Assembly (NCBI GenBank): GCA_003049485.1
Contig: PYST01000256.1
Location: 3,263-57,072 of the forward strand
Source of the DNA: Ophioceras dolichostomum
Taxonomy: Eukaryota > Ascomycota > Sordariomycetes > Magnaporthales > Ophioceraceae
Reading direction: 5' to 3'
DNA: 53,810 bases
Positions 41,049 through 51,103 of this stretch are shown piece after piece. How positions within the stretch are numbered: position 1 is the stretch's first letter; each line of letters opens with the position of its first letter. A model generated the notes under the pieces. It made no database searches. It saw nothing but the letters and a program-made list of their open reading frames with translations, and was not told the DNA's origin. Both the position numbers and the translations under genes were made by a program.

Positions 41049-41785
41049 GGCTTTCGATTTTGCCTTTGTTTTCCCCGGCTCTGCTGCCTGCCTAAGTAGG
41101 TAGGTACTTGTCCTTTTGTCTCTGAAGCTTAATCAGATAAATAGTAACTGGCTGTCCACTACTTGAGTCGTGGATGTCACTGGAGGAAGCGCACGTCGGA
41201 CTTGGGGAAGGAAAGTGAGGAGATTGAGCGGGGACAGAGCTCAAGCTGTGTAATGGAGCTTCAAGTTGGGGCGAATATGGATTACATAATCAACATTTTA
41301 ACGACACAGAACACCCCAAACTAACCCATATTCGAGTGTCATCGTGCCCGTTGATGGGTATGGTACCTAGAGGTAGATACCTATGTAAGGCATGTATGTC
41401 TCCATCTCGCTCTGCTGTTTGCTGTCTCTCTCCGCCAAAATTTGCCAGTTGCCCAAGCCTAGGGAGTTGGGCGGGAGGGAACTTTTCCCCATCCCCTCCA
41501 CAACTGGCACAGCTACCAATGCAGGTAGAATTACCGTCCTGTCTCATCTATTCGCCGAGGCACCCAGCGAGTAGTTTCCACGCTTTGCCCGCGCCCGATA
41601 ACTCCGTTCCGTTTCTCTACCAGTGAGAAGTCCATCGCATGCAAATTATTGCCAGGCGGCCTCTCCCGTGCTCAGTGTCGCAAAACCTGGGTGGGTTGAG
41701 GTTGAGTCTAGAAAACCATCCTTCCAGTCCGGCTCGCCGCCGCGTAGTTTACCCCTGCTGGGGTCGGGGAGGCAGCTAGGCTGAT
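41049..41785. other. Intergenic, csn3 to yth1
   Basis: It holds the 3' end of csn3 and the yth1 promoter, both on the minus strand. A TAGGTAGGTAC element sits at 41092-41106, about 45 bp upstream of the yth1 start. No gene is seen. Confidence 0.65.
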
Positions 41786-43507
41786 CTAGTCCCCTGCCAC
41801 AACACCCGACATCAGATCCTCGTCCTCAACAGTGCCTTCAAACAACGCCGACTCCTTATTGTCTTTCTCGCGCCTCTGATCTTTGAGTGTTTGCTTGATG
41901 AACTCTTTGCTCGTCGAGAACCTCTCTAAGCTAGCCTTGTAGGCGCCCCCGAGAGCGGCGAGCTTCCGTGCAGATTCTGCTATCTGGACCGCCACCTGCG
42001 CTTCGGACAGCTCCTCCTCCACAGGCAGGTATGACAGGTGAGCTGGTTTTTCCGAACCGTCGGCAGAAGTCGTGGGGACGATCTCTGCCTTGAGCATGCC
42101 TGAGGCGATCATACCCCCAATTAGCTCTAAAAGCTCGGCTTCGGTCGCCAGCGGCTCGCCGGTGACGGCACTCTTGGTCTTGGCCTGGACATCGGCTAGC
42201 GAGATCTTGGAGTAGACCTCGCGTAAGCGGATAATCTGCCACTTCTGGTGCGCCTTGAGAATCTCAGCCACGAGCCCTTCGTTGCCGTCCTCGGAGAACT
42301 GGGACTGCGCAGTCTCAATGTGGCCTCGCAGCGCCTCGACGTCGAGCGACTGGAAGAGCTCCGCGATCCGGATATAGGCGCGGCCAAGCACGTTGAAGGC
42401 GCGGTTCACCGCCGGCGGGCCATGTGGTGGCGTTGTCGACGTTGACGAAGGGCCAAGAGCGCCTAGGCGGCCAGAGGCTAACAGGCTGACCAGCACCCAC
42501 TTCTTGTACGACTCCACCATGACCTTGCTCACGCCAGATTCGCGGGTCGGGTAAGACGCCGCCCGCGCAAAGGCATCCACTGCATGGGCCCAGTCGTGCT
42601 GTGAGGTGTACGCCAGCCCGACAAGCCACTCGTACTCCAGCACCTGCAGTGGAGTCAGTCGTGTTGTAAGTCCGGTGTCTTTGGACATGTAAAACGGCGA
42701 GTGAAGCAACATATCGGAGAGCTGGATGAGTCGGGAATCTGGCTGGTTGAGCATGCCGGGAAAGTAGAGGATTGGCCGCTCGGCTACGCGCAGTGCTGGC
42801 CTGATCTCGCCGCTGAAGTACGCTATCTTCATCAGGAGCAGGTGGTTCGAGGTGAGGGTGGAGCCGCTGGGGTCGATCTTTACCAGCGCGTCGGCGAGCA
42901 GTGGCACGGCGATCGAGGGCTGTTTGCGGGCGACACCTTAGTCAGCAAGAGAATGAAGGCAAGTGCAAAGGGACAGATGAGTATGGAAGAATGGACTTTC
43001 AGCTCGCAACTCACTGGTATGATGTGACCACTGCAAACTCGCGTGAAAAGGGCCATGAAGGCGGCTCCATTGTACCTAGTCTGGCGGGCATCAAAACGTT
43101 GGAGGAATATAGCAGTGCGCTCGGCGAGGACAGGCGAAAACTGCGCCTGCTTAGGATCGAGGGGGGAAAGAAGGTCTAGAAGCATCAGGTATGAGAACGA
43201 GTTCGTCTCAGGGTCGAGGATCTGATAGCACCAGAAGTATCAGCGTCAGCATTCACAAACACTAATAGACCGGAGGCGAGACAAGATTGGACAGGAGAAG
43301 AGGGGCCTTGGTCGTGCGCGTGAACGGACAGACAAATAGACTCACATTCAACAAGTCCCCGCCAAACTGAAGGAGAGCAATTCCTTGATCCTTGCTCAGC
43401 TCGGCAACCCGAGCCATATGCTCCTTGATCGCTCTATCGTATGCCTCGTTATCCGCCAGAAACTCGTCTGGTGGGAACGAGAGGAGAACCGAGGCGCATT
43501 GATCCAT
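41786..43507 (-). CDS. csn3: COP9 signalosome subunit 3
   Basis: Three exons: 43507-43346, 43221-43015 and 42919-41786, about 500 residues. The frame is continuous across both introns. The protein is an alpha-helical repeat array leading to a PCI domain. Recognisable blocks are YPTRESGVSKVMVESYKKWVL, FSEDGNEGLVAEILKAHQKW and VYSKISLADVQAKT, followed by a PCI winged-helix part with LIGGMIASGMLKAEI. These match CSN3 (csnC in Aspergillus). The COP9 signalosome removes NEDD8/Rub1 from cullins and controls fungal development, light response and secondary metabolism. The C-terminus is short, basic, then acidic. The start is the ATG of MDQCASVLLSF; a GTG-led extension upstream is not used. It is divergent from the dihydroorotase gene, about 1 kb away. 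An alternative, Rpn3 of the proteasome lid, is less likely from length and motif. Confidence 0.85.
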
Positions 43508-44557
43508 GGCCGATCGGTCCACGAGGAGAGCTGTAGACGAGATTGAAGTGGTCGAAGGAGGCGAAGAAGACGAGGAGAGGGAGAGGTAGGCGTGTGTATT
43601 TCGCGAGAGCGAAAGATGTGGCCGTCACCTTTGGTCGAGTAGACCGGGTGGAGCAGGTAGAGAGATGACGGCGAACGGAAGGTGTCGCGATCCACCACCT
43701 GCCCAGCAAAACCACAAGGCTTTATAGAGCTTATCTTTGATCGACTGTCTTTCACGGTGGATTTTCGATGGTGGGTGAAGTTGAAGAGACCGTGCACGTT
43801 GGAGGGGATAACAAAGGATATTGTTTTCGTCAGGTGCCTTTGTGGAATCGAAATTGTGTGCACAAAGACGTCCTGAACCGTTTGGAGGTGCAAGCTTGAG
43901 CTCCCCACCCCCACCTCGAATCGAGCCTTGTGAATCCAGGCAGGCAGCCCAGCGCCAGCTGGTTCCCCAGGTCCTAGCCCCCACCAATCCACGAACGGCA
44001 GTCACCAGCCACTTCAAATGGAGAGTCGTGGCGCTACACCCGATGGCCAAGATAGATTCACGATCTCACTGAAAGATATGATATTTTCATGGTTAAATCG
44101 CAGCACTCTTAGGTGATGTCGGACTTGGGCCTGAGCAACAACGTATTATCCGGGATTTGACTTGGCTGGGTCCAGGAAAGAGAAGTGCTTGCTCAGTGAA
44201 TTCAGCCACACTCACCGACCCCGGTCCATGCCCATGTAGATCACCGACTCATCTGCCTAGGTAATTGGTTCCTATAATCTCCTGTTCACAGCTTCGACTC
44301 AACCTCACTCCTCTCCAGCTTCTGCATCTTCTCAAAATTTGCTCAACTCTTGAGGAGGCACGATTGTTGCAGTCTGGAGTAGTAAGACTCACTTTCATTG
44401 TTGTTTGAAACCGAGTCGGCTTCACAACCCTTCCTCACTTGTAAGGTTGCCGTGAACTCTCATACACATCCATAAAAAATTCGGCGGCCCCTGTCTCTCA
44501 ACCCCTCATTCTCACTTACACGCAGGGGTGAGCGTCTAGACTTCACATCCATCCAAA
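43508..44557. other. Divergent promoter region, csn3 / dihydroorotase
   Basis: About 1 kb between two divergent start codons. Open frames exist but resemble no protein. It should carry the promoters and leaders of both genes. No specific operator was identified. Confidence 0.6.
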
Positions 44558-46039
44558 ATGCCTCTTCCAGACACCTTCGAGCTGCCCGCTGCGGCGGACT
44601 TCCATGTCCATCTGAGAGATGGCCCAATGATGGAAGCAGTGACCAAGACCATCCTGTATGTACCTCTGCATCTCGCCGTCCTCTCTGGCCTAAAACCATC
44701 GCACCCCTGATAAAATATTTGCATGCTCACACCTTTTGTGCAAGAATCTAGTCCTGGTGGCGTCGATACCGTCTATGTTGTACGTTCACGTCACTCTCAC
44801 GGGTCTCATTACCCAGGACGTCCTCTGACTCATCTCACTGCGACTACACCCTTCCCCCTCCTGACCCTTCCGTGCCGCCTCGTCCTTTCTATGAACATCA
44901 TTTCCCTGAGCCCTTCAATAACCGCCCACCCACTCACAATCCCCATATAACAGATGCCAAACCTCCTCCCGCCCATCACAACAGTCTCCCAAGCCCGCGT
45001 CTACCACGCGCTCCTCACAGCCCTCGAGCCCCGCGTCAACTTCCTCATGACCCTCTACCTGCACTCCTCCACGACCCCCGCCGTCGTGGCGGAGGCCAAA
45101 GCGTCCGGCATCATCCGCGGCATCAAGTCCTACCCGGCCGGCGTGACCACCAACTCCTCGGCCGGCGTCCTCTCCTACGAGCCGTTCTACCCGGTGTTCG
45201 CCGCCATGGAGCAGGAGGGCCTCGTGCTGAACCTGCACGGCGAGCTGCCGCCCTCCCAGGGAAAAGACATCACCGTCATGAACGCCGAGGCGGAGTTCCT
45301 GTCGACGTTGAGGGACCTGCACGCGAGGTTCCCCAGGCTGCGCATCGTGCTGGAGCACTGCACTACCGAAGCCGCCGTCAGGGCTGTGAGGGAGTGTGGA
45401 GAGACGGTGGCGGGCGGGATTACGGCGCATCATCTGTTTTTGACCGTTGATGACGTAGTTGGCAACGTCGTATGTTTTTTTCTCTTCTGCTCTCTCCCCT
45501 CCTCCTCCCTTCCTCCTACCTTTCAGGCAAGTAATGACCACTCAACTTACTCACACTCACATCTATCGTATCCTATCTACCTACCCCAGCACCACTTCTG
45601 CAAACCCCTCGCCAAGCTCCCCTCCGACCGACGCGCCCTCCTCAACGCGGTCGTGCACAACAGCGCAGGCAAGTTCTTCCTCGGCACCGATAGCGCGCCG
45701 CACGACGTGGGCGCCAAGACGGGGTCTAACGGCGCCAAGCCCTCCGCGGCCGGCGTGTTCACGCAGCCCAACGCCGTGAGCCTAGTGCTGGACGCGCTGG
45801 AGGAAGGGGTGGCGCGCGCCGACGTGGCTGACGAGGACGTGACCGTCGAGGCGCTGGAGGGGTTCCTGGGCGGGTACGGGAGGAAGTTCTACGGTTTGGT
45901 TGATGACGACAAGATCAATAGACGACGCATCGTGCTGAGGAGGGGAGGCGCCGTCGTGGCGGAGAAGGTGGAGGGCGAGGGCGTTTCGGTTGTGCCGTTC
46001 CGAAGGGGGCAGAGGACGTGGAGTGTTGAGTGGGTGTGA
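44558..46039 (+). CDS. URA4: Dihydroorotase (pyrimidine biosynthesis)
   Basis: Four exons: 44558-44655, 44752-44779 (only 28 bp), 44954-45469 and 45590-46039, about 363 residues. That is essentially the yeast URA4 length (364). The enzyme interconverts carbamoyl-aspartate and dihydroorotate in the third step of de novo pyrimidine synthesis. Metal ligands are visible: the HVH pair in DFHVHLRDG, the Lys in GIKSYPAG that becomes carboxylated, the His residues in NLHGE and EHCTT, and the Asp in GTDSAPH. The junction TILPGGVDTVYVMPNL reproduces the conserved family block and proves the tiny second exon. The third intron (120 bp) has no in-frame stop. Retaining it would insert 40 hydrophobic residues, but the family length argues that it is removed. 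Cytosolic. Confidence 0.96.
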
Positions 46040-47124
46040 AGGGAGGTTGGGTGGTGGTCGATCGGAGGGTGTCTTTCGACAGACGCACGTACGGCTGGCG
46101 ACTGCGTGTTGAGATCCTTAACTCATCGCTGGTAAACCTTACGGAGGGCTGAAAAGGGAAAAGGGAAAGTGAAAAGAAAGATAATGAAGCACTCGGTGTC
46201 CTCGGCAGGGTAGAACATATGAACTAGCTTAGGAATGCCGATGCCCGAATCCGAGCTAGTTGCACTACCGCTGCTTTCTGGTTTCTCCATCCAACCCCCT
46301 TTTTTCCATTCACCTCCAGAAAAGGACTTGATGTATGACCACCCCCTGAGCCACCTCCGAGCATTTCTCCCATCATTCCAATCTTCCCCAGTGAAAATCG
46401 CTGCTATTAATTCACGAATACATTTGTCGTTCGCAGTCCAGATCACCGAAGACCCTCCGAGGATCGTGATCGTGCGGTGCGGTTACCCCTGACGGCCGAT
46501 ATAGGTTGTAGTTATCATGACAGTCACTAACATATCACAGGTTAGCCTAGTAGGCTGACAACGTGTAACAGTCGTAAAACTTCGACCAAACAAAATCCCA
46601 TTTATATATGGACTACCATCGCATAGATACGGTGTAGGGGAATAACAGTCGACCGTCCGTCGGCAGACACAGAACAACTCTTCCCCTCCCAATAGTTCCA
46701 CAAGCATCAAGACGGCTTAGCATGGAGGCGATGCAGCTCATGTCCAGCCGTGCGACGCGGGAGGTAGCACGCTGGTCCCAGGATCCTTCACAATGAGTGC
46801 ACCCTTCCTGCTCGATCCATTTCTTTTCAACTTTTGACGCAGGGCCTCAATTTTCCGCCGGCCCTCCCCGGTCGGCACCGCCGCGACCTTAGATATCTGT
46901 CTGGCTCAAACACCGGGCCGCGTGCGGGTGTGCTTGCCCCCTAACAATTATGAAAGAAAGCAGCCGCATCTGCACCCACGCCCCAGCCGCCTTCTGCCAC
47001 CCACCTCAAGTGCCTACCCACTCTCACTCTCCCACATCTAGTCCGCACAAATACGTCTGTGCCCAATATGCATACATACAACCTCCCCCTCTCCCTCTCT
47101 CAGCCCTACCCAACCAACCTCAAC
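46040..47124. other. Intergenic, dihydroorotase to sdh4 (convergent)
   Basis: A 1.1-kb region between convergent gene ends. The minus strand has an open stretch at 46123-46446 with protein-like composition (…GIGIPKLVHMFYPAEDTEC) but no ATG at its head and no partner exon found. It may be chance or a fragment of an unrecognised gene. The right side is CT-rich 3' sequence of sdh4. Confidence 0.5.
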
Positions 47125-47954
47125 CTACGCCTTCCAAACCCGCTTGATCGCCTCCGTCAACCCGACGTCGTTCGTCTCGAACTCGTACAGGCCCAGGCCG
47201 ACGACGGCTGTGGCCAGGTTGAGGGCCCACATGGCGGCCCTGCGCGTCTTGGGCACGCGCCTCGTGGGCAGGTAGTCGACGATGACCGACTGGAAGCCGA
47301 TGTGCGAGTGCACCAGCAGGGTGGCGCACAGCACGGCGTCCATGGTCGGGTTGAGCGACCCGGACGCGAAGGGCGCGATCGTGAGCGGGATGAGGCCCGC
47401 GGCGATGAGGCGCTCGAACGTCCAGTGGTAGGAGCCGTGCGAGGGGGACTGCGCAGGGATGGGCGCCGGGTCGTTCACTGTAGAGCACACACAATGCCGA
47501 ATGTTAGATGAGCTGGTGGTTAAGGGGGTTCGCAGCTGAGAGGGGCCTGCAGCGCTTGGCGTGTGAGTGGTGGAGGGGGGGTTGTTGGATTGAATTGGTA
47601 AATCCGCTCCAGGTCTCCTTCCCCCCTCCATCCACCCTCAATCGTCGTCCTCAGCTCGGGGACGCTAGCAGAAGGGTTTTCGTACCAGTTCCTTGGACCG
47701 TCTCTGTAGAGAAGCAGTAGCTATGCATTAGTGCCTTGCTCTATTTCAAGGTTGCAGGAAAATACAGCTGCTGGAGTCGGTGCCTTACGAGGCAGAGGCG
47801 GCAGGAGATTTCTCCTGCTGCTCGCGTGGAAGGCCGCTACTTTTGCGCCGTTGTTGACGAAGCATTGCCTCACCGGGATCACAGCTCTGGGGGTGGAGGA
47901 GGCGAGGGCGGAACCGGCCTGCCGGAGCAGGGTCGGGCGGACAATTGACGCCAT
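47125..47954 (-). CDS. sdh4: Succinate dehydrogenase membrane anchor subunit (CybS)
   Basis: Three exons: 47954-47789, 47703-47686 (an 18-bp microexon) and 47477-47125, about 178 residues. The N-terminus is a mitochondrial presequence rich in Arg, Ser and Ala (MASIVRPTLLRQAGSALASS). The mature part holds the CybS signature SHGSYHWTFERLIAAGLIPL, in which SYHWTxERL is diagnostic. It continues with PFASGSLNPTMDAVLCATLLVHSHIGFQ, including the haem/quinone-region His, and three membrane helices. It anchors complex II (succinate:ubiquinone reductase) in the inner mitochondrial membrane. The microexon encodes about six residues (TVQGT region) and is needed to keep frame between exons 1 and 3. It is head-to-head with the mitochondrial tyrosyl-tRNA synthetase gene, with starts 520 bp apart. 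Confidence 0.92.
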
Positions 47955-48474
47955 GGCCGTGGGAATCGAAGGACACTGCCAATCCAATTGGCGTCGCGGC
48001 GGGCTGGTTGACTGGTTGGCTGGCTGTTGTGAGGCGTGCGTGGTGGTGATTCCGCGAGGATGTCGGCGATGTCTGCTGGGGAGGGGAGCTCCTTGGAGGG
48101 TGGTGAGGAAACTGATGACGATCGGCTGCTCAGTAGCATGATTGCCGAGGATGAGTATCGGAAGCTCTTTGATTGGTTTGGTTCTGATGCCTGAGATATA
48201 AGGCAGCAAAGTGTCTTGGCTTTTTCTCGGGATTGGCCAATCCCCACATTTCTGCGTTCCTAGCGGGCCATTCCGTGACCCTGCTTCTTAGAGCTTCTGA
48301 CCAATCATAATGCATCATGGCTTACTCCAGAGAAACTTTTCCTGTGACGGCTTCAAGGATTCTGAACCTGGAGCGCTTCTCAAGCGCGGCCAGTCTTTCC
48401 TTTTTGCTTGTGACTTGCTGAGGAGGGACTTTTTTTTTTTTTTTTCCTCTTTGGCCTGGGATTTTTTTGTGGTC
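47955..48474. promoter_or_regulatory. Bidirectional promoter of two mitochondrial genes
   Basis: A 520-bp region between the start codons of sdh4 (-) and cyt-18 (+). CCAAT boxes occur at 47979, 47984, 48301 and, inverted, at 48172. A symmetric pair lies in the palindrome at 48229-48244. CCAAT boxes are bound by the Hap2/3/5 (CBC) complex, which in fungi drives respiratory genes. A run of 16 T residues (48430-48445) precedes the cyt-18 start. Confidence 0.6.
48229..48244. promoter_or_regulatory. 16-bp palindrome containing two inverted CCAAT boxes
   Basis: GGGATTGGCCAATCCC is a perfect palindrome made of overlapping ATTGG and CCAAT. It sits near the middle of the shared promoter, so it presents the same CCAAT core to both genes. 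Binding by the CBC/Hap complex is inferred from the motif. Confidence 0.55.
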
Positions 48475-50738
48475 ATGGTTGCCTCACAGACTCTCGCTGG
48501 CCACTGGCCGTCGAGGTTGAGGTTAAGGTTGCGAACGCATCAGATCTGCAGAACATGCGTCGCTGCCACACAGGTTGCTCGTTTCTCGAGCTCCCCTCGA
48601 CCGCTCATTGGCACCAAATTTCTAGCGAAGAAGGCATCCGCAAAAAAAGACTGGGATGAGAAGGGGGAAAGGATCACGAAGGGCGAGGAGCCGTGCCTGT
48701 GGGACATCTTTCAAGAGCGTGGTTACGTGAAGGACATAGCTGGGTACGTTTTGATATTACGATGCCCTCTTTGACCACTTCGGCCCCCCTGCTAGGCCCT
48801 ACGTGCTTTTTCGCCGCCGGCGCTGACGTGACAAGAAAGGCTGACGACGGAGCTCCGTGACGGCGACGTGACCATTGCAGGACTTCGGATGGCATCCGCG
48901 AGCTGATGCGCCGGAAGCGAATCGGGGCCTACGTCGGCATCGACCCTACCGCGAAGTCCCTCCACTTGGGCCATCTGCTTCCACTCATGCCTCTTTTCTG
49001 GATGTACATGCATGGTTTCCACGCAGTGACCCTCCTCGGTACCGCGACGGCTAAAGTCGGGGATCCCACAGGCCGCCTCACAGATCGGGCGGAGATGAGG
49101 ACCGCCGACCTCACGAAGAACTCGGTAGCCATCCACTACCAACTGAAGAAGATGTGGACAAACGTAGAGGCACAGGCACGGACTTTCGGATACGAACGCG
49201 AGTGGGCCTGGAAGCGCGGCCTGGTGAACAACAACACCTGGTGGAACAAGCAGCCGATGTTGGAATTCATGCGCCTGTTAGGGTCGCGCGTCAGAGTTGG
49301 GCCAATGCTCGCAAAAGACACGTAAGGGCGCCTCAAGGTCGATGCCTGCCTGTTCCGAGGCAATCATACACTGAAGTTTCACGACGCTATGGACGTGGAG
49401 GCTAACAGACAAACCACTCTCGCAAGGGTCAAGCGCAAGTTGACAGAGGGCGACGGCCTGTCGTTTGCTGAGCTGAGTTATACGTTGATGCAGGGCTGGG
49501 ACTGGTGGGAGCTCTACAAGCAGCAGGGCATCCAGATGCAAATTGGCGGGTCCGACCAGTACGGCAACATCGTGCAGGGTACGGACGCCGTCAAAATGGT
49601 GCGGCAGGCGTCGTCTCACGACACAATCCAGTATGAGACGGGCTTCCTGCACGACCCAGTGGGCTTCACGGTGCCGCTGCTGACCAACTCGGCTGGCGAA
49701 AAGATCGGCAAGTCCACGGGCGGCAGCCAGCTATGGCTCGACCCGATCGAAACTACCCCCTATGACCTGTACGGCTACTTCGTGCGCCAGGCGGACGAGG
49801 ATGTTGAGCGCCTGCTCAAGCTATTTACATTTATACCCACGGCCGAGATCCGCTCGCTGGTAGAGGAGCACGAGGCCGACAAGCCGAAGCGGGTGGCGCA
49901 GCACCGGCTCGCCGTCGAGGTGCTCCGTCTTGTCCATGGCGAGGAGGTCGCTAAGCACGCCCAGGCGGAGCACCAGTCCCTCCACGGCAAGGGTTCTTTG
50001 CCGCTTACCTTTTCGCAGTCACCTGATGAGCAGAAAACGCTTAACAATACTCCACTTTCGAGAGTCAAACTCCCCAAGAGCCTCATCCTCGGTACCAGCA
50101 TAGCCCGTATACTGTACGCTGCTGGGCTCGCCACCAGCGTCAGCGATGGTCAACGCCTGGCCGTCCAGAAGGCCGCGTACATCGGCGCCCAGCCTAGCGG
50201 GGCCGCTCTCGCCTCTGCCAGCGTCAACTGGTTCCCGGTGGCCACCTGGTTCGTCGAGAACACGAAGAAGTACATCATCGACGACAAGATTCTGCTCCTC
50301 CGCAAGGGCAAGCACCACATCCGAGTAATCGAGATCGTCGACGACGAGGAGTACGCGGCTTCGGGCCTGACGTATCCCGGCCAGCCCAACACCGGCAGGG
50401 TTCGGATGGCGCTGGCCCAACAACGCGAGAATGCGTCGCTGAGACGGTCGCATTTGGAAGCACTACAGGACGACCTATCCGTGGAACACGAGAAGGACTC
50501 TCGTGACTCCCAGCAGCAGCAGCCATTGAGGCCAACCATCCCCCCGTCTGACTCGAAGCTCGTGGCGCTGAGGAAGCAGTTCGACTTCTTCAAGGACAAC
50601 TTCGACCCGACCAAGCACAACCCGAAATGCCACCCGGAGAAGCTGAAGGCGCGCATCGAGCGGTTGGAGAAGCAGCAGAGGCTCTTTGATGAAGACGGCC
50701 CCAAATCGGGGAGTAGCGGGCAAGATCCATGGTTTTAA
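48475..50738 (+). CDS. cyt-18: Mitochondrial tyrosyl-tRNA synthetase (CYT-18 type)
   Basis: Three exons: 48475-48743, 48881-49321 and 49427-50738, about 673 residues, close to Neurospora CYT-18 (669). Intron 2 has a CTAAC branch site, and its removal restores the block PMLAKDTVKRKLTEGDGLSF. A mitochondrial presequence (about 1-45) is followed by a basic/acidic N-terminal extension (KKDWDEKGERITKGEE). The class I catalytic core has the HIGH-type motif HLGHL after YVGIDPTAKSL, the tyrosine/tRNA block GSDQYGNI, and the KMSKS-type loop EKIGKSTGG. A C-terminal S4-like tRNA-binding region follows (DDKILLLRKGKHHI). The charged tail extends beyond bacterial enzymes. In Pezizomycotina this enzyme charges mitochondrial tRNA-Tyr and, in Neurospora, also helps splice group I introns. 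The extension is consistent with that second role here but does not prove it. Head-to-head with sdh4. Confidence 0.95.
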
Positions 50739-51103
50739 AGGGGCGCTCTATGGACACGACGCATTGTAATTTGTAACAATATTGTATGTACCTGTACATG
50801 TCCTGAAGCGGGACGAGAACCGTGAGGGATTCGAAAAGCACCTGATAGACACACGTTTGTATATTCTCTTTGCCATACAAGTCGGTCGGAAAAGCCTATG
50901 GGAAGATGGGAGCAGAGTTCTTGCACATAAACTGTACATACTGTAACTACCCATTCACCATAGACATACTCCCCATCTCATCTACATCTCGGATATCTCA
51001 ACTATCTCCAGGCATGTCCCCCTCCTGGGCAACAAATGCTTCAGTTGCTTCGCACCGAACCCAGGTACTAACTAGGGCAAGCAAGTACCTGGCATCTACC
51101 TAT
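50739..51103. other. Convergent intergenic region, cyt-18 / npr2
   Basis: The 3' ends of cyt-18 (+) and npr2 (-) face each other here. It is AT-richer than its surroundings and includes ATTGTA-type sequences that could serve 3'-end formation. No gene is seen. Confidence 0.65.

Noticed and set aside
40146..41099. 317-residue plus-strand frame
   Set aside because: Antisense shadow of yth1; composition follows the GC-rich codons of the real gene.
46123..46446. Protein-like minus-strand stretch
   Set aside because: No ATG at its head and no neighbouring exon found.
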